From: a bacterium
GTDB taxonomy: Bacteria; Desulfobacterota; Deferrisomatia; Deferrisomatales; BM512
NCBI GenBank assembly: GCA_004322275.1
Contig: SCTA01000032.1
Span: forward strand, 1-64,000
DNA length: 64,000 nucleotides
Direction: 5' to 3'
Shown here one piece after another: positions 32,833 to 41,402 of this stretch. Positions within the stretch are counted from its first letter, which is position 1; the number at the start of each line of letters is the position of its first letter. The translations under genes and the position numbers were made by a program. The notes beneath the pieces were generated by a model that worked only from the letters and a program-made list of their open reading frames with translations, ran no database searches and was not told the origin of the DNA.

Positions 32833-33597
32833 ATGGGGAAAATGAAGTCCGCGGTGCTTTTACTAACAGCTTTCACCCTCTTTGGAACTGCCCTTCCCTC
32901 TTCGGCGGCAAAGTTGCAAGAGGTGAGGGTAGGCGCGGCGGCGAGCCTCTCCACCGTGCTTAAGGAAGAGGCAGGATTATTCGAGAAGGCAAACCCGGAG
33001 GTGAAAATCAGCTTCAATTTCGGGGCTTCGGGCGCGCTCTACCGCCAGCTCCTTGAGGGCGGCGCGATGGACGGCGTCATCTTCGCCGATGTGGAAACCT
33101 GGGAAAAGGCTGTAAAAGCGGGTCTCGTCTCCGGCAGCCCGGTGACGGTCGCGAAAAACAGCCTCGTTCTGGCCGTTAATTCCTCTCTCGGGGATTCGGT
33201 GAGCTCGGCTGAAGATTTGACCAAAAGCGAAGTCAAGAGAATCACCACCGGAAACCCGGAGTACGTCCCCCTCGGGCGCTACGCGCGCGACTCCCTTGCT
33301 GGAACCGGGATATGGGAGGGGATTTCCGGGAAGACGGTTCTGGCCTCTTCCGCCGAGCATGCGGTGCAGTACCTCAAGAGCGGAGAGGCGGACGCGGCTT
33401 TCATTTACCTCTCCGACGCTAAGAAGCTCGACGCGGGCTACAGGATTATTCCCGTCAAGAGCGCTAAAGAGGTGCTTTACGTCGCCGGTGCGGTCAGTTC
33501 TTCAAAAAACAGCGGCGGTTTAGAAAGTTTCATAAAATTTTTAACCTCGAAGGAAGGGGCCGCGGTCTTTTCCTCTCACGGTTTCAAGGTCCCCTGA
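32833..33597 (+). CDS. modA: Molybdate-binding periplasmic protein
   Basis: 254 residues with a signal peptide (cleavage near SSAAK). The mature protein has the ModA pattern: VGAAASLSTVLKE, FNFGASGALYRQLLEGG, and SGEADAAFIYLSDA. It captures molybdate in the periplasm and delivers it to ModB/ModC. Molybdenum is needed for nitrogenase FeMo-cofactor, which agrees with nifV and nifA downstream; other Mo/W enzymes of anaerobes could also be served. Confidence 0.88.
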   Translation: MGKMKSAVLLLTAFTLFGTALPSSAAKLQEVRVGAAASLSTVLKEEAGLFEKANPEVKISFNFGASGALYRQLLEGGAMDGVIFADVETWEKAVKAGLVSGSPVTVAKNSLVLAVNSSLGDSVSSAEDLTKSEVKRITTGNPEYVPLGRYARDSLAGTGIWEGISGKTVLASSAEHAVQYLKSGEADAAFIYLSDAKKLDAGYRIIPVKSAKEVLYVAGAVSSSKNSGGLESFIKFLTSKEGAAVFSSHGFKVP

Positions 33598-33605
33598 GGA
33601 ATTTC

Positions 33606-34349
33606 GTGGATATCGCAATCGACATTAAGAAACGGGTAGGAGAGTTCGACCTCTCCATAGATTTTTGCGCCAGATCGAACGTGGTCGCCCTCTTCGGCGA
33701 ATCCGGCGCGGGAAAGACGATGACCCTCCAGTCCATCGCCGGGCTGGCGCGCCCCGACGCCGGAAAAATCTCCGTGAAGGGCAAAGTGCTCTTCGATTCG
33801 GAGCAGAAGATAGACGTTTTGCCGAAAAACCGCTCGATCGGCTACGTGTTTCAGGATTACGCTCTCTTTCCCCACCTTTCGGTGGAAAAAAACATCTCCT
33901 TCGGCGTCTCCCGGGGTATCTTCGGCCGGTGCGACTCCGCCGGGCGAGAGCGGGTGAGGGAACTGCTCGAAGTTCTTGAGCTTTCAGCCCTCTCCGGCAG
34001 AAGCGTCTGCGAGCTTTCGGGAGGGCAGAGGCAGCGGGTGGCGCTTGCCAGAGCGCTTGCACCGGATCCTTCTCTCCTGCTCCTCGACGAACCCTTCTGC
34101 GCCCTCGATCAGGAGCTTCGCCGCAGGGTGAGAAAGCAGGTGCGCGAGGTCGTAGAGCGTTTTTCCGTCCCCTGCATATTCGTCACTCACGACCCGGACG
34201 ATTTGCAGGGTCTCGCCGACGAGGTCGTGGTCATACGGAAGGGGACGGTCAGCCGGGTCTGGTCCTTCCGGGATATCTGCAGGAAACGCAAGGTCGCCAG
34301 GTTTTGCAGCGATCACGTCGTCCCTTCGACTTATCAGGATGAAAGATGA
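33606..34349 (+). CDS. modC: Molybdate ABC transporter ATPase, short form
   Basis: 247 residues from GTG 33606. Walker A GESGAGKT, signature LSGGQRQRVALARAL, Walker B LLLLDEPFCALD and switch His in VTHDPDD are all present. Typical ModC is about 350 residues with a C-terminal molybdate-binding MOP domain; here the chain ends soon after the ATPase, so direct molybdate feedback on the ATPase is absent. The stop overlaps the nifV start (ATGA). Confidence 0.86.
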   Translation: MDIAIDIKKRVGEFDLSIDFCARSNVVALFGESGAGKTMTLQSIAGLARPDAGKISVKGKVLFDSEQKIDVLPKNRSIGYVFQDYALFPHLSVEKNISFGVSRGIFGRCDSAGRERVRELLEVLELSALSGRSVCELSGGQRQRVALARALAPDPSLLLLDEPFCALDQELRRRVRKQVREVVERFSVPCIFVTHDPDDLQGLADEVVVIRKGTVSRVWSFRDICRKRKVARFCSDHVVPSTYQDER

Positions 34350-35497
34350 CAAAGGCCGGTGAACGCAAGGTTTTTTTCAGCGATACCACCCTTCGGGACG
34401 GCGAGCAGGCTCCCGGAGTCGCCTTTTCCCTGGAGGAAAAGGTGCGGATAGCGCGTCTTCTCGACGCGGCGGGGGTGAGCGAGATCGAGGCCGGCATCCC
34501 CGTCGGCGGAGCTGAAGAGGCCGGGGCGGTGAAGAGGCTGGCGAATCTCGGCCTCAAGGCAACCGTCTCTGCGTGGTGCAGGGCGCGGGACGAGGACATC
34601 GACGCCTCCGCCTGTCTCGGGGTAAAGGCGGTTTCAATCTGCATCCCCGCTTCCCGGCTTCACCTCAGGGAGAGGCTAGGGAAGGACGTGGAGTGGGCTC
34701 TCGGGAGAATAGGGGAATCGGTGGCGCGAGCGAAAGGGCTGGGGCTTACCGTCTGCGCGGCGTTCGAGGACGCCTCCCGCGCCGAGTGGGAAGATCTCCG
34801 GCGCTTTATCGGGGTCTCGGCTTCCTCAGGGGCCGACAGAATCCGCCTCTCCGACACCGTGGGGGCTCTTTTGCCCGAAGGCGTGAAAAGTCTGGTTGCT
34901 GGTTGTCTCGATGAAGTTAAGCTCCCCGTCGAATTTCACGGACACAACGATTTCGGGCTGGCCACCGCCAACGCCCTTGCCGCCTTCGACGGAGGGGCCT
35001 CGCACCTCAGCGTTACCGTTCTGGGGCTGGGGGAAAGGGCGGGGAACGCCGCGCTGGAAGAGGTGGTGATGGCGCTCGAAAAGCTGAAGAAGATAGATAC
35101 GGGGCTGGCGAAAACCCTCTTTCCCGAGCTCTTCAGCGTCGTTTCGAGGAGTTCCGGGCGCGAAATCTCCCCCTCGAAGCCGGTGGCGGGGGAGGCGGTC
35201 TTCACCCACCAGTCGGGGCTGCACGTGCAGGGCGTCCTTCGCTGCCCGGAGACCTACGAGCCCTTCGACCCCTCGATCGTCGGCCGGAGCCGGAAGATTG
35301 TCTTCGGCAAAAATTCGGGGCGCGCGGGCCTTCGGTCAAAGCTGTTCGAGTCCGGAATAGCGCTGAATGAAAACGAGCTTGCGTCGCTGCTTTTCCGGGT
35401 GAAGACTATATCGCAGGCGCAAAAAACCTCTCTCGAAACCGCTGAAATCCAAAATCTCGCGCTGGGCTTTTATCCGGCGGAAAAAAGGCAGCCATGA
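34346..35497 (+). CDS. nifV: Homocitrate synthase
   Basis: 383 residues. It condenses acetyl-CoA with 2-oxoglutarate to homocitrate, the organic ligand of nitrogenase FeMo-cofactor. The N-terminal [15 protein letters not shown] carries the catalytic Arg-Asp of the isopropylmalate/homocitrate synthase family; [16 protein letters not shown] supplies the metal-binding His pair; HQSGLHVQG follows. Length and lack of the leucine-feedback domain fit NifV better than LeuA. Flanking molybdate-transport and NifA genes support the nitrogen-fixation assignment. Overlaps modC and nifA by four bases on either side. Confidence 0.88.
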   Translation: MTKAGERKVFFSDTTLRDGEQAPGVAFSLEEKVRIARLLDAAGVSEIEAGIPVGGAEEAGAVKRLANLGLKATVSAWCRARDEDIDASACLGVKAVSICIPASRLHLRERLGKDVEWALGRIGESVARAKGLGLTVCAAFEDASRAEWEDLRRFIGVSASSGADRIRLSDTVGALLPEGVKSLVAGCLDEVKLPVEFHGHNDFGLATANALAAFDGGASHLSVTVLGLGERAGNAALEEVVMALEKLKKIDTGLAKTLFPELFSVVSRSSGREISPSKPVAGEAVFTHQSGLHVQGVLRCPETYEPFDPSIVGRSRKIVFGKNSGRAGLRSKLFESGIALNENELASLLFRVKTISQAQKTSLETAEIQNLALGFYPAEKRQP

Positions 35498-37053
35498 AAT
35501 CGGATCTGAACGCCAAAAAACTGCGCGTTTTATACGGGTTCAGCAAGCTGGTCGGGCAGGCGCTCGATCTCGACCGCACCCTGAGCGACATGCTCCGGGT
35601 TCTTTCCGAATCGCTTTCGATGAAGCGGGCGACGATAACCCTTCGCCGGAAGGAGTCAAACGTCCTTGCCATCGTCGCCTCCCACGGCCTCACCGAAAAG
35701 GAGCGCCAGAGGGGCGTCTACAGGATTAACGAGGGCGTGACGGGACACATCTTCCGCACCGCGCAGCCCTACATCATCCCCGACATCCGTCAGGAGCCGC
35801 TTTTTTTGAACCGCACCGGGGCGAGGGAGATAAACCGCGAGCGCATATCCTTCCTCGGCGTCCCGATTCTGCTCGGCGGGGTTCCGATAGGCGTTTTGAA
35901 CGTGGACAGGCTCTTCGGCAACGAAGTCTCCTTCGAGGAGGACATCGAGTTTCTCACCGTCGTCTCGGCGCTTATCGCGCAGATAGTACGGCTGAACAGG
36001 GAGGTCGAGGAGCGCGAAGAGCGGCTGGTCATCGCCAACAAGTCCCTCAGGGCGGAGATATCCGAGAAATACCACAACTTCTTCCTCGTCGGCTCCAGCC
36101 CCTCGATGCAGGAGGTGCAAAGCATCATCAAGAAGGTGGCGCATAGCAAGGCCTCCGTGCTCCTTCTCGGCGAATCGGGCACGGGAAAGACGCTTGTGGC
36201 CAGAATAATCCACGAGATGAGCGACCGGGCCTCGTATCCCTTCGTGAAGCTCAATTGCGCCGCCCTGCCGGAAAATCTCCTCGAATCGGAGCTTTTCGGC
36301 TACGAAAAGGGGGCCTTCACCGGCGCGGACAAGACAAAGCCCGGCAGGATAGAGGAGGCTTGCGGGGGAACCCTCTTTCTGGACGAGATAGGCGAACTGC
36401 CCCTCGTGCTGCAGACCAAGCTCCTTCGCTTCTTGCAGGAGCGCGAGTTCGAGCGTCTCGGCTCGAACCAGACCCGCAAGGTAGACGTGAGAATAATCAC
36501 CGCCACCAACAAAAACCTCGTCGAAGCCGTAAAGGAAGGCGCTTTTCGGGGCGATCTTTACTACCGCCTCAACGTAATCCCCCTGCACATCCCCGCCCTG
36601 CGCGAGCGCCGGGGCGACATACCCTCCCTCATCGACCTCTTTTTGAAAAAGTTCGCGACGGAATACAACAAGCCGCTGCAACTCACCCCGGAGGCCCGCG
36701 AAGCGCTGATCTCCTACAAATGGCCGGGAAACGTGCGCGAACTTGAAAACCTCGTCGAGAGAATCGCAATCCTCGCCGAAGGCGAAGTAATCGGTCTGGA
36801 AGACCTCCCTCTGCCCGCCTCCGCCGTGGCCGTCGAAGCGCCCGCCCCCCCGAAACCCGCCGAAGAAGAAGCCCCCAGATCCCCCGCGCAAAAATCGCTA
36901 AAGGAGCTCGAACGCGACGAGATGCTCCGCGCCCTCGAAAGAAACGACTGGATACAGGCCCGTGCCGCCAAGGAACTCGGCCTCAGCGAACGCCAGTTCA
37001 GCTACCGGGTAAAAAAACTCGGGCTCAAATTGCAGATATTCATAGGGAAATAG
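35494..37053 (+). CDS. nifA: NifA-like sigma-54-dependent transcriptional activator
   Basis: 519 residues in three parts. GAF sensor domain about 20-165. AAA+ domain about 195-430 with GESGTGKT, the sigma-54 contact motif GAFTGA inside [13 protein letters not shown], and Walker [14 protein letters not shown]. After an Ala/Pro/Glu-rich linker comes a Fis-type helix-turn-helix about 475-512 ([20 protein letters not shown]). This is the NifA/NorR architecture; the adjacent nifV and mod genes favour NifA. It would activate -24/-12 promoters; one perfect such promoter is in this window at 54386-54400. The ATGA overlap with nifV means co-translation. Confidence 0.87.
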   Translation: MKSDLNAKKLRVLYGFSKLVGQALDLDRTLSDMLRVLSESLSMKRATITLRRKESNVLAIVASHGLTEKERQRGVYRINEGVTGHIFRTAQPYIIPDIRQEPLFLNRTGAREINRERISFLGVPILLGGVPIGVLNVDRLFGNEVSFEEDIEFLTVVSALIAQIVRLNREVEEREERLVIANKSLRAEISEKYHNFFLVGSSPSMQEVQSIIKKVAHSKASVLLLGESGTGKTLVARIIHEMSDRASYPFVKLNCAALPENLLESELFGYEKGAFTGADKTKPGRIEEACGGTLFLDEIGELPLVLQTKLLRFLQEREFERLGSNQTRKVDVRIITATNKNLVEAVKEGAFRGDLYYRLNVIPLHIPALRERRGDIPSLIDLFLKKFATEYNKPLQLTPEAREALISYKWPGNVRELENLVERIAILAEGEVIGLEDLPLPASAVAVEAPAPPKPAEEEAPRSPAQKSLKELERDEMLRALERNDWIQARAAKELGLSERQFSYRVKKLGLKLQIFIGK

Positions 37054-37267
37054 GGGAATCTGCCTGGTTGGAGTCGCGGTAATACTCTACGCGCCGAGGG
37101 GGTAGGAGGAAAAGGCTGGGTTGAGCGCCTGTTCAGATGCCGGGGAAAAAACCGGACTCAAATTTGCGGGTGTAGTGGGGAAGTACAGTAAAAACATATA
37201 AAGATGAAGGCGTGTGATCTGTTACCTCTTAATAGAATCGGAATGTTATGCTGTAGAAACAGAGGCT

Positions 37268-38143
37268 TTAAGGAGAATTCAGCTTTTCTTTTATCAAAAC
37301 CGGAACATGTATAGATAGGCTATCTGATAAATTTAATTTTTCGTTAAGTATGTATATAAAATTGTTAATGTTGAAGGGTAAAGAAACACCAAGGTCCAAA
37401 AATACTTTAATCGCCTCTTCTCTCTCCAGTCTATAGACTTTTTTTGCAAATTCGTTATCATTATCGAACAATTCGCTAAGCTCGGTTGATAATTTGTTAC
37501 TATTAAACCTTAGCCTAAACTTATGCCACAACATTGATTCCCACTTTTTTTCTTTATAATATAGGTATGATAACTTGTTAAACATTTCTATCATTGACCA
37601 TTCGCTTGTTGTTAGTGTAGCGTATACTCCGTTTAACAATCTACTAATGTCATCATGCCCTGCCCAATCATTAATGCGTTTATATCTTAAATCATGTTCT
37701 ATCTCATGCCAGCCTTCGGAAAGAATGGTGCGTATTTGGACTTCAAAACAACTTTCAATTATATCTGAATATTCGCAAAATTCTAATTTCATTATGGCTT
37801 TGAATTCTTTTTCTAAGTCTTCAGGTATTTTAAATAAAATGTTTAGCCTAACCGGTCCAAACACATCTTTCTCTGGTTTGTCATAAACTTCTTCAACCTG
37901 AAAAAATTTTCTTTTTAAATAACCCCTCACTGCATCAACATCATCTGCAAAATATAGCATTATACGTAAACCGATAATGTCTGTTATTTTTTTTCCAGTA
38001 ATTTTATAGTTTTTGTTGTCAATTTTTCTTTCTGCGGATTCCTTTGATTTTTCTCTACTAAATATTCTGTAAAAAAGGCCGCTTTGCTGTAGCTTTAATT
38101 GCATATCACTCTCTAGGGATTTTCTCACTCTTTCAAGTCCCAT
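37268..38143 (-). CDS. RelA/SpoT-domain nucleotidyltransferase, putative defence effector
   Basis: 291 residues with no hydrolase, TGS or ACT domain, so a stand-alone synthetase-type protein. Conserved positions of the RelA/SpoT synthetase fold are visible: SREKSKESAERK (Arg30, Lys32, Ser33, Lys40), TDIIGLR (Asp55, Arg60), and FEVQIRTILSEGWHEIEHDLRYK (Glu134, Gln136, Arg138, His150). The acceptor-site GYxSxH loop of true ppGpp synthetases is not seen; FGPVRLNILFKIP occupies the region. The substrate may therefore differ. ATG 38143 lies three bases after the NACHT-protein stop, with AAGGAA in the end of that gene, so the pair is co-translated. Strongly A+T rich compared with nifA and ubiA on either side. 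Confidence 0.85.
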   Translation of the reverse strand: MGLERVRKSLESDMQLKLQQSGLFYRIFSREKSKESAERKIDNKNYKITGKKITDIIGLRIMLYFADDVDAVRGYLKRKFFQVEEVYDKPEKDVFGPVRLNILFKIPEDLEKEFKAIMKLEFCEYSDIIESCFEVQIRTILSEGWHEIEHDLRYKRINDWAGHDDISRLLNGVYATLTTSEWSMIEMFNKLSYLYYKEKKWESMLWHKFRLRFNSNKLSTELSELFDNDNEFAKKVYRLEREEAIKVFLDLGVSLPFNINNFIYILNEKLNLSDSLSIHVPVLIKEKLNSP

Positions 38144-38146
38144 GGT

Positions 38147-40264
38147 TTAATTCCTTCCCAAAATTTCTGCAATTTTACCAATATTTTCTATAATTAAATT
38201 TGCATCATTCTGATCGATATTAATCAGCTTCTCTCTCTGAAGTTTCTTAATTGCATCTGGAAGATTGTTTTTTTCTTTTGAGCTAAATCCTGCAAAAAGA
38301 GTTCTAACCTTTTTTCTCATTTCTGCTTGAGCTCTACCAGGTCGCCAAAATTGCTCTAAAACTTTTATTTCCAAATCTGTATATGTTTCGTCATGCTGCT
38401 CAGTGATAGATCTGTCCGTATATTGTATCTCAAATAACTTTGTTCCAGTTTCATTGCAACCAATAAAATCCTCATGCCTAAGAAGTTCGACATTTTCAAA
38501 ATAGCAATTATGAAATGAACAGGATATAAAATTAACATTTATAAAGTTTTTAAAATCAAATTTACAATTAGTAAAAACAGTATCCAAGAAGGTGCATGTT
38601 TCTATAGTATTAGTTGAGAAGTCGAATTGATCTAATGAAAGGCTATTTATCGTATCGTTGTATAGTTTACTACTTAAAAATTTTATTAACTTGTCATCAA
38701 TCGTAATCTTCAATTTGGCAGGCAGTAAAGTATCGAGGGTAAGCATAACCTTATCATGCAATCTCTTTCTTAGCTCAAACGATTTTGTTGAGAATGACAT
38801 TGGCCCAAGTTCTAGCCATGGCGTAACCGCTAATTCTAATAAGAATTCTTCGTCACTATTAATGGTTGCGTGTGCAATAAAATAACCAAATAAAAATTGA
38901 TTTAAAAACCCTATCCTTCTGTCGGCAGTGCTTATTCTATCAAAAAAGGCATGATTTATTATCTTATCTATTAATTCATCAAGTTTTTGTACTTCACTAG
39001 GTCCGCTACGATCGATGGCATTCTGTAAGGTAATGACAATGTTGTGCTCTTCGATAAGCAATTTAAAAAATGATCTATCTAAAGCCGATGAATTGTTTAA
39101 CACCATTCCTTTGGCTATAGCCGTAAGAACTTCTTTCTGTTCACTGCTAGTTAAAGGCAATACTTGCCTTTCTCTTTCTCGTTCAAACATAAATGAAAAA
39201 TAGCTTTCAACCAATCCATCAGGTGCCTTCGCTTCTTCCTCCACTTTTTCTTTTGGCATATTGCGTATATAGGATAGCAGTACCGGGTTGGACAAAGATT
39301 CCAAAGGAAAATTAGTTTTTTTAAGAATTTCAGACCGTTCCCGGCCGATCCAATCGTTTGTTGAAGGTGCTTCTAATTCAATTATATGGAGTCCAAAAGA
39401 ACATGATTCTTGGCAACGGTTAATCCAAGCCTCAAAACCATCATCAGTGAAAATAGCTGTTCTTCGTGTTGTTAGAATAATTTTTGCTTGCCCTACTAGC
39501 ATCTCGGCTATTGTGTCAAGCATCGACTGTGCATCTTCAAAATCAGCTTGCCGTCCCTCGGCTATGTTAACTTTTAGTAATTCATCAAAACCATCTATAA
39601 TTACAGGAATAAGTCCTTCCTGTATCTGCGTTTTTACTAAGCCTGAGTTCAAAGTTGGATACATAGAATCTATTTCATCTAAAAGAACGTATTTAAATAT
39701 TCTCGCAGATCTATTGCGAGCTAACTCGGCAAATATTGGATTGCCTATTGTTTGATTTGAAAGCATATCATTCATAATTTCATAGGCAGTAGAGGTTTTG
39801 CCGTAACCAGCCGCAGCTTCTATTATAACTAACTGAGGACCATTATCAAAAAGAAAACTTGCAATCCTATTAATAATCCCTTTATCATCAAACTTAACGT
39901 TGTCTATTGTATACAAACATGGTATATATTCATATTTACCTCCTATTGTTAATGATCGTTTATCGATATAGTTATTATATTGATTTCGCAATCTCTCGTG
40001 GATTATACCGGGCGTAAAAAACGAGTTGAATAACAGTTTGGCAATATCTTCTTTGCTGTTATACTCTACAATTCTGACGGCGTATCCAGCACTTTTATAT
40101 TTGTTTTCATATATTTCTACGTTTATGGTTTTATCAAATACAACGATATCTACACCGTAATAAACACCTCTATTAAATTCATAAATACCTATACCCGGAA
40201 CCGTATCTGCAATCTTATAACCATATTTCTCATAAAAAGAGTCAATATGTGTAGGAGTTTTCAT
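38147..40264 (-). CDS. NACHT/STAND NTPase with pentapeptide-like C-terminal segment
   Basis: 705 residues. The central NTPase (about 140-340) has Walker A AAAGYGKTS (150-158), the NACHT-type Walker B VIIDGFDELL (221-230), and an LTTRR sensor (264-268). Residues 1-80 form an unassigned alpha/beta domain with YYGVDIVVFD and VEIYENKY. The 340-540 region is helical, as in the arm of STAND ATPases. Residues about 543-595 form a short run of pentapeptide-like units rich in F, C and N (CTFLDTVFTNCKFDF), then a helical tail. Bacterial NACHT proteins are known anti-phage sensors that oligomerise on recognising a trigger. Here the effector appears to be the RelA/SpoT-domain protein encoded next. No transmembrane segments are seen. 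Confidence 0.85.
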   Translation of the reverse strand: MKTPTHIDSFYEKYGYKIADTVPGIGIYEFNRGVYYGVDIVVFDKTINVEIYENKYKSAGYAVRIVEYNSKEDIAKLLFNSFFTPGIIHERLRNQYNNYIDKRSLTIGGKYEYIPCLYTIDNVKFDDKGIINRIASFLFDNGPQLVIIEAAAGYGKTSTAYEIMNDMLSNQTIGNPIFAELARNRSARIFKYVLLDEIDSMYPTLNSGLVKTQIQEGLIPVIIDGFDELLKVNIAEGRQADFEDAQSMLDTIAEMLVGQAKIILTTRRTAIFTDDGFEAWINRCQESCSFGLHIIELEAPSTNDWIGRERSEILKKTNFPLESLSNPVLLSYIRNMPKEKVEEEAKAPDGLVESYFSFMFERERERQVLPLTSSEQKEVLTAIAKGMVLNNSSALDRSFFKLLIEEHNIVITLQNAIDRSGPSEVQKLDELIDKIINHAFFDRISTADRRIGFLNQFLFGYFIAHATINSDEEFLLELAVTPWLELGPMSFSTKSFELRKRLHDKVMLTLDTLLPAKLKITIDDKLIKFLSSKLYNDTINSLSLDQFDFSTNTIETCTFLDTVFTNCKFDFKNFINVNFISCSFHNCYFENVELLRHEDFIGCNETGTKLFEIQYTDRSITEQHDETYTDLEIKVLEQFWRPGRAQAEMRKKVRTLFAGFSSKEKNNLPDAIKKLQREKLINIDQNDANLIIENIGKIAEILGRN

Positions 40265-40306
40265 TCTTTTACCTTTTTTGTTGGCAACTTATAAACCGTG
40301 TAGCCT

Positions 40307-40322
40307 AGGTGGGCTCGGCCCA
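40307..40322. repeat. GTGGGCTCGGCCCAC-type hairpin beside NACHT gene
   Basis: A short perfect-arm hairpin of the same family as GGCGGGCTCGGCCCGCC at 40391-40407 and 59220-59236. It marks the boundary between the A+T-rich island and the large structured repeat; 42 bases upstream of the NACHT start. Confidence 0.5.
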
Positions 40323-40387
40323 CCATCTTGAATTTTCGTGTGATTTTACTGGAAATATCCATCGTGAGCAATTTTTATATTTGTTTT

Positions 40388-41166
40388 GTAGGGCGGGCTC
40401 GGCCCGCCGATTTACAACTTGCGAGGCTTTGCCTCGCGCTCCTAGCCACCTTTTAAGTGAGTAAAAGGTGGCCCAAAACTCAGCCCGGACTCGTCGCTCG
40501 CGCTTTAAAAAGCGCGACCACTTCGTTCCGGCTGGGCAATGCATCCCCGTCGGTCAAGGAGGCTGCATTCGTGCCACGCTTCATCCCGAGCCGCGTTGTC
40601 GCTCATCGCCCTTGCTATTCTGGCTCTTCGCTTCTAGCGGCTCGGGCGAATCGCGGCCCTCTGTGCTTGCGCCTCTTTGACCGACGGGGATGCCGGGCAC
40701 CCACTTCGCTTCGCTCCGTTAAGACCCCGCGCCGGCCCGACGCCTCTACTCGTTGCGCCGCGTACGGGCCCCGAAGGAGACGAAAAGAAGGCTCGAACAA
40801 AAGCGAAATCGTTTTGAGCTTTTGTTCTCGAAGGTAAATTTTTTACAACTATCCAAATCAAAGAATACGTGTAGACAATCTGCCTTCGAGTCCAAAAACA
40901 TTTCGTTATTTCGTTTTTGGACGAGCCTTCTTTACGTTCCCCCCATGGCCCGTAGGTGACGCAGGGAGCGGAGGCGGAAAGGGCGGCGGGGGGGTCTTAG
41001 TGAGCGCAGCGAACGAGTGCCCCCTCACGCCCCCGCCGCAGCGACCGGTCGCTCGAAGAGCGAGCGGAACCTCTCGGGCCGAGTTTTGTCCCACTTTTTC
41101 GACAAAAAGTGGGGCGCGGGTGCGGGGCGCGCTAAGCCCCGCAAATTGTAAAAGTGCGAAGCACAC
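40388..41166 (+). repeat. Large multi-hairpin dispersed repeat, copy 1 (with insert)
   Basis: About 779 bases, closely similar to 59218-59845. It consists almost wholly of consecutive hairpins: 40391-40407; a stem within 40420-40440; CCACCTTTT with AAAAGGTGG (40446-40471); 40499-40517; 40795-40804 with 40818-40827; 40891-40900 with 40912-40921; and several more to 41142. Stem bases that differ between the two copies change on both sides, keeping pairing. No credible coding frame is present. It differs from copy 2 mainly by a 153-base inverted-repeat insert. It fills the gap between the defence island and ubiA. Confidence 0.85.
40541..40693. mobile_element. 153-base MITE-like insert with 23-base terminal inverted repeats
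   Basis: Ends 40541-40563 and 40671-40693 are inverted repeats matching at 22 of 23 positions. The insert is absent from the second copy of the host repeat, where the flanks (ending ggctgggc and starting gggcacccac) are joined by only a few bases. It encodes nothing and has an inner GAGCCGC/GCGGCTC stem. It looks like a non-autonomous element that inserted into the larger repeat. Confidence 0.7.
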
Positions 41167-41167
41167 A

Positions 41168-41290
41168 AAAAAAGTCACTGGTTTCCCGCTTTCGCGGGAA
41201 TGACGAAGGAAAATTTGTCGGCTTTCGTTCCTCAAGCGCGACCTACGCAACTATCCTTGCTTTCCGCCTTTCGCGGGAATGACGGCGTTC
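41168..41290. repeat. REP-like palindromes (cgcgggaatgacg type)
   Basis: Two related units, CCCGCTTTCGCGGGAATGACG near 41189 and CCGCCTTTCGCGGGAATGACG near 41265, follow the structured repeat. They match the end of the palindrome at 5481-5526. They lie in the otherwise empty 110-230 bases before ubiA. Confidence 0.6.
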
Positions 41291-41402
41291 CAAAACCCCA
41301 AAACATCCCCCTACTTCTTTCCTTGGCTCTTCTTGCCCAGACCGGGTATCATTTTAACCCGTAAAACCAACCTCGAATTTCAGCGGGACGAAGTTAAAGA
41401 AA

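Noticed and set aside
31995-33017. 340-residue minus-strand open frame opposite modB/modA
   Set aside because: Covers the start of modA and all of modB; translation is low-complexity and has no support.
35656-36891. 411-residue minus-strand open frame opposite nifA
   Set aside because: Antisense of an intact activator gene with all motifs in place.
40305-40544. Conserved short minus-strand frame shared by both large repeats (also 59241-59429)
   Set aside because: Both copies show hairpin conservation and indels rather than codon conservation; the apparent protein similarity follows from repeat similarity.
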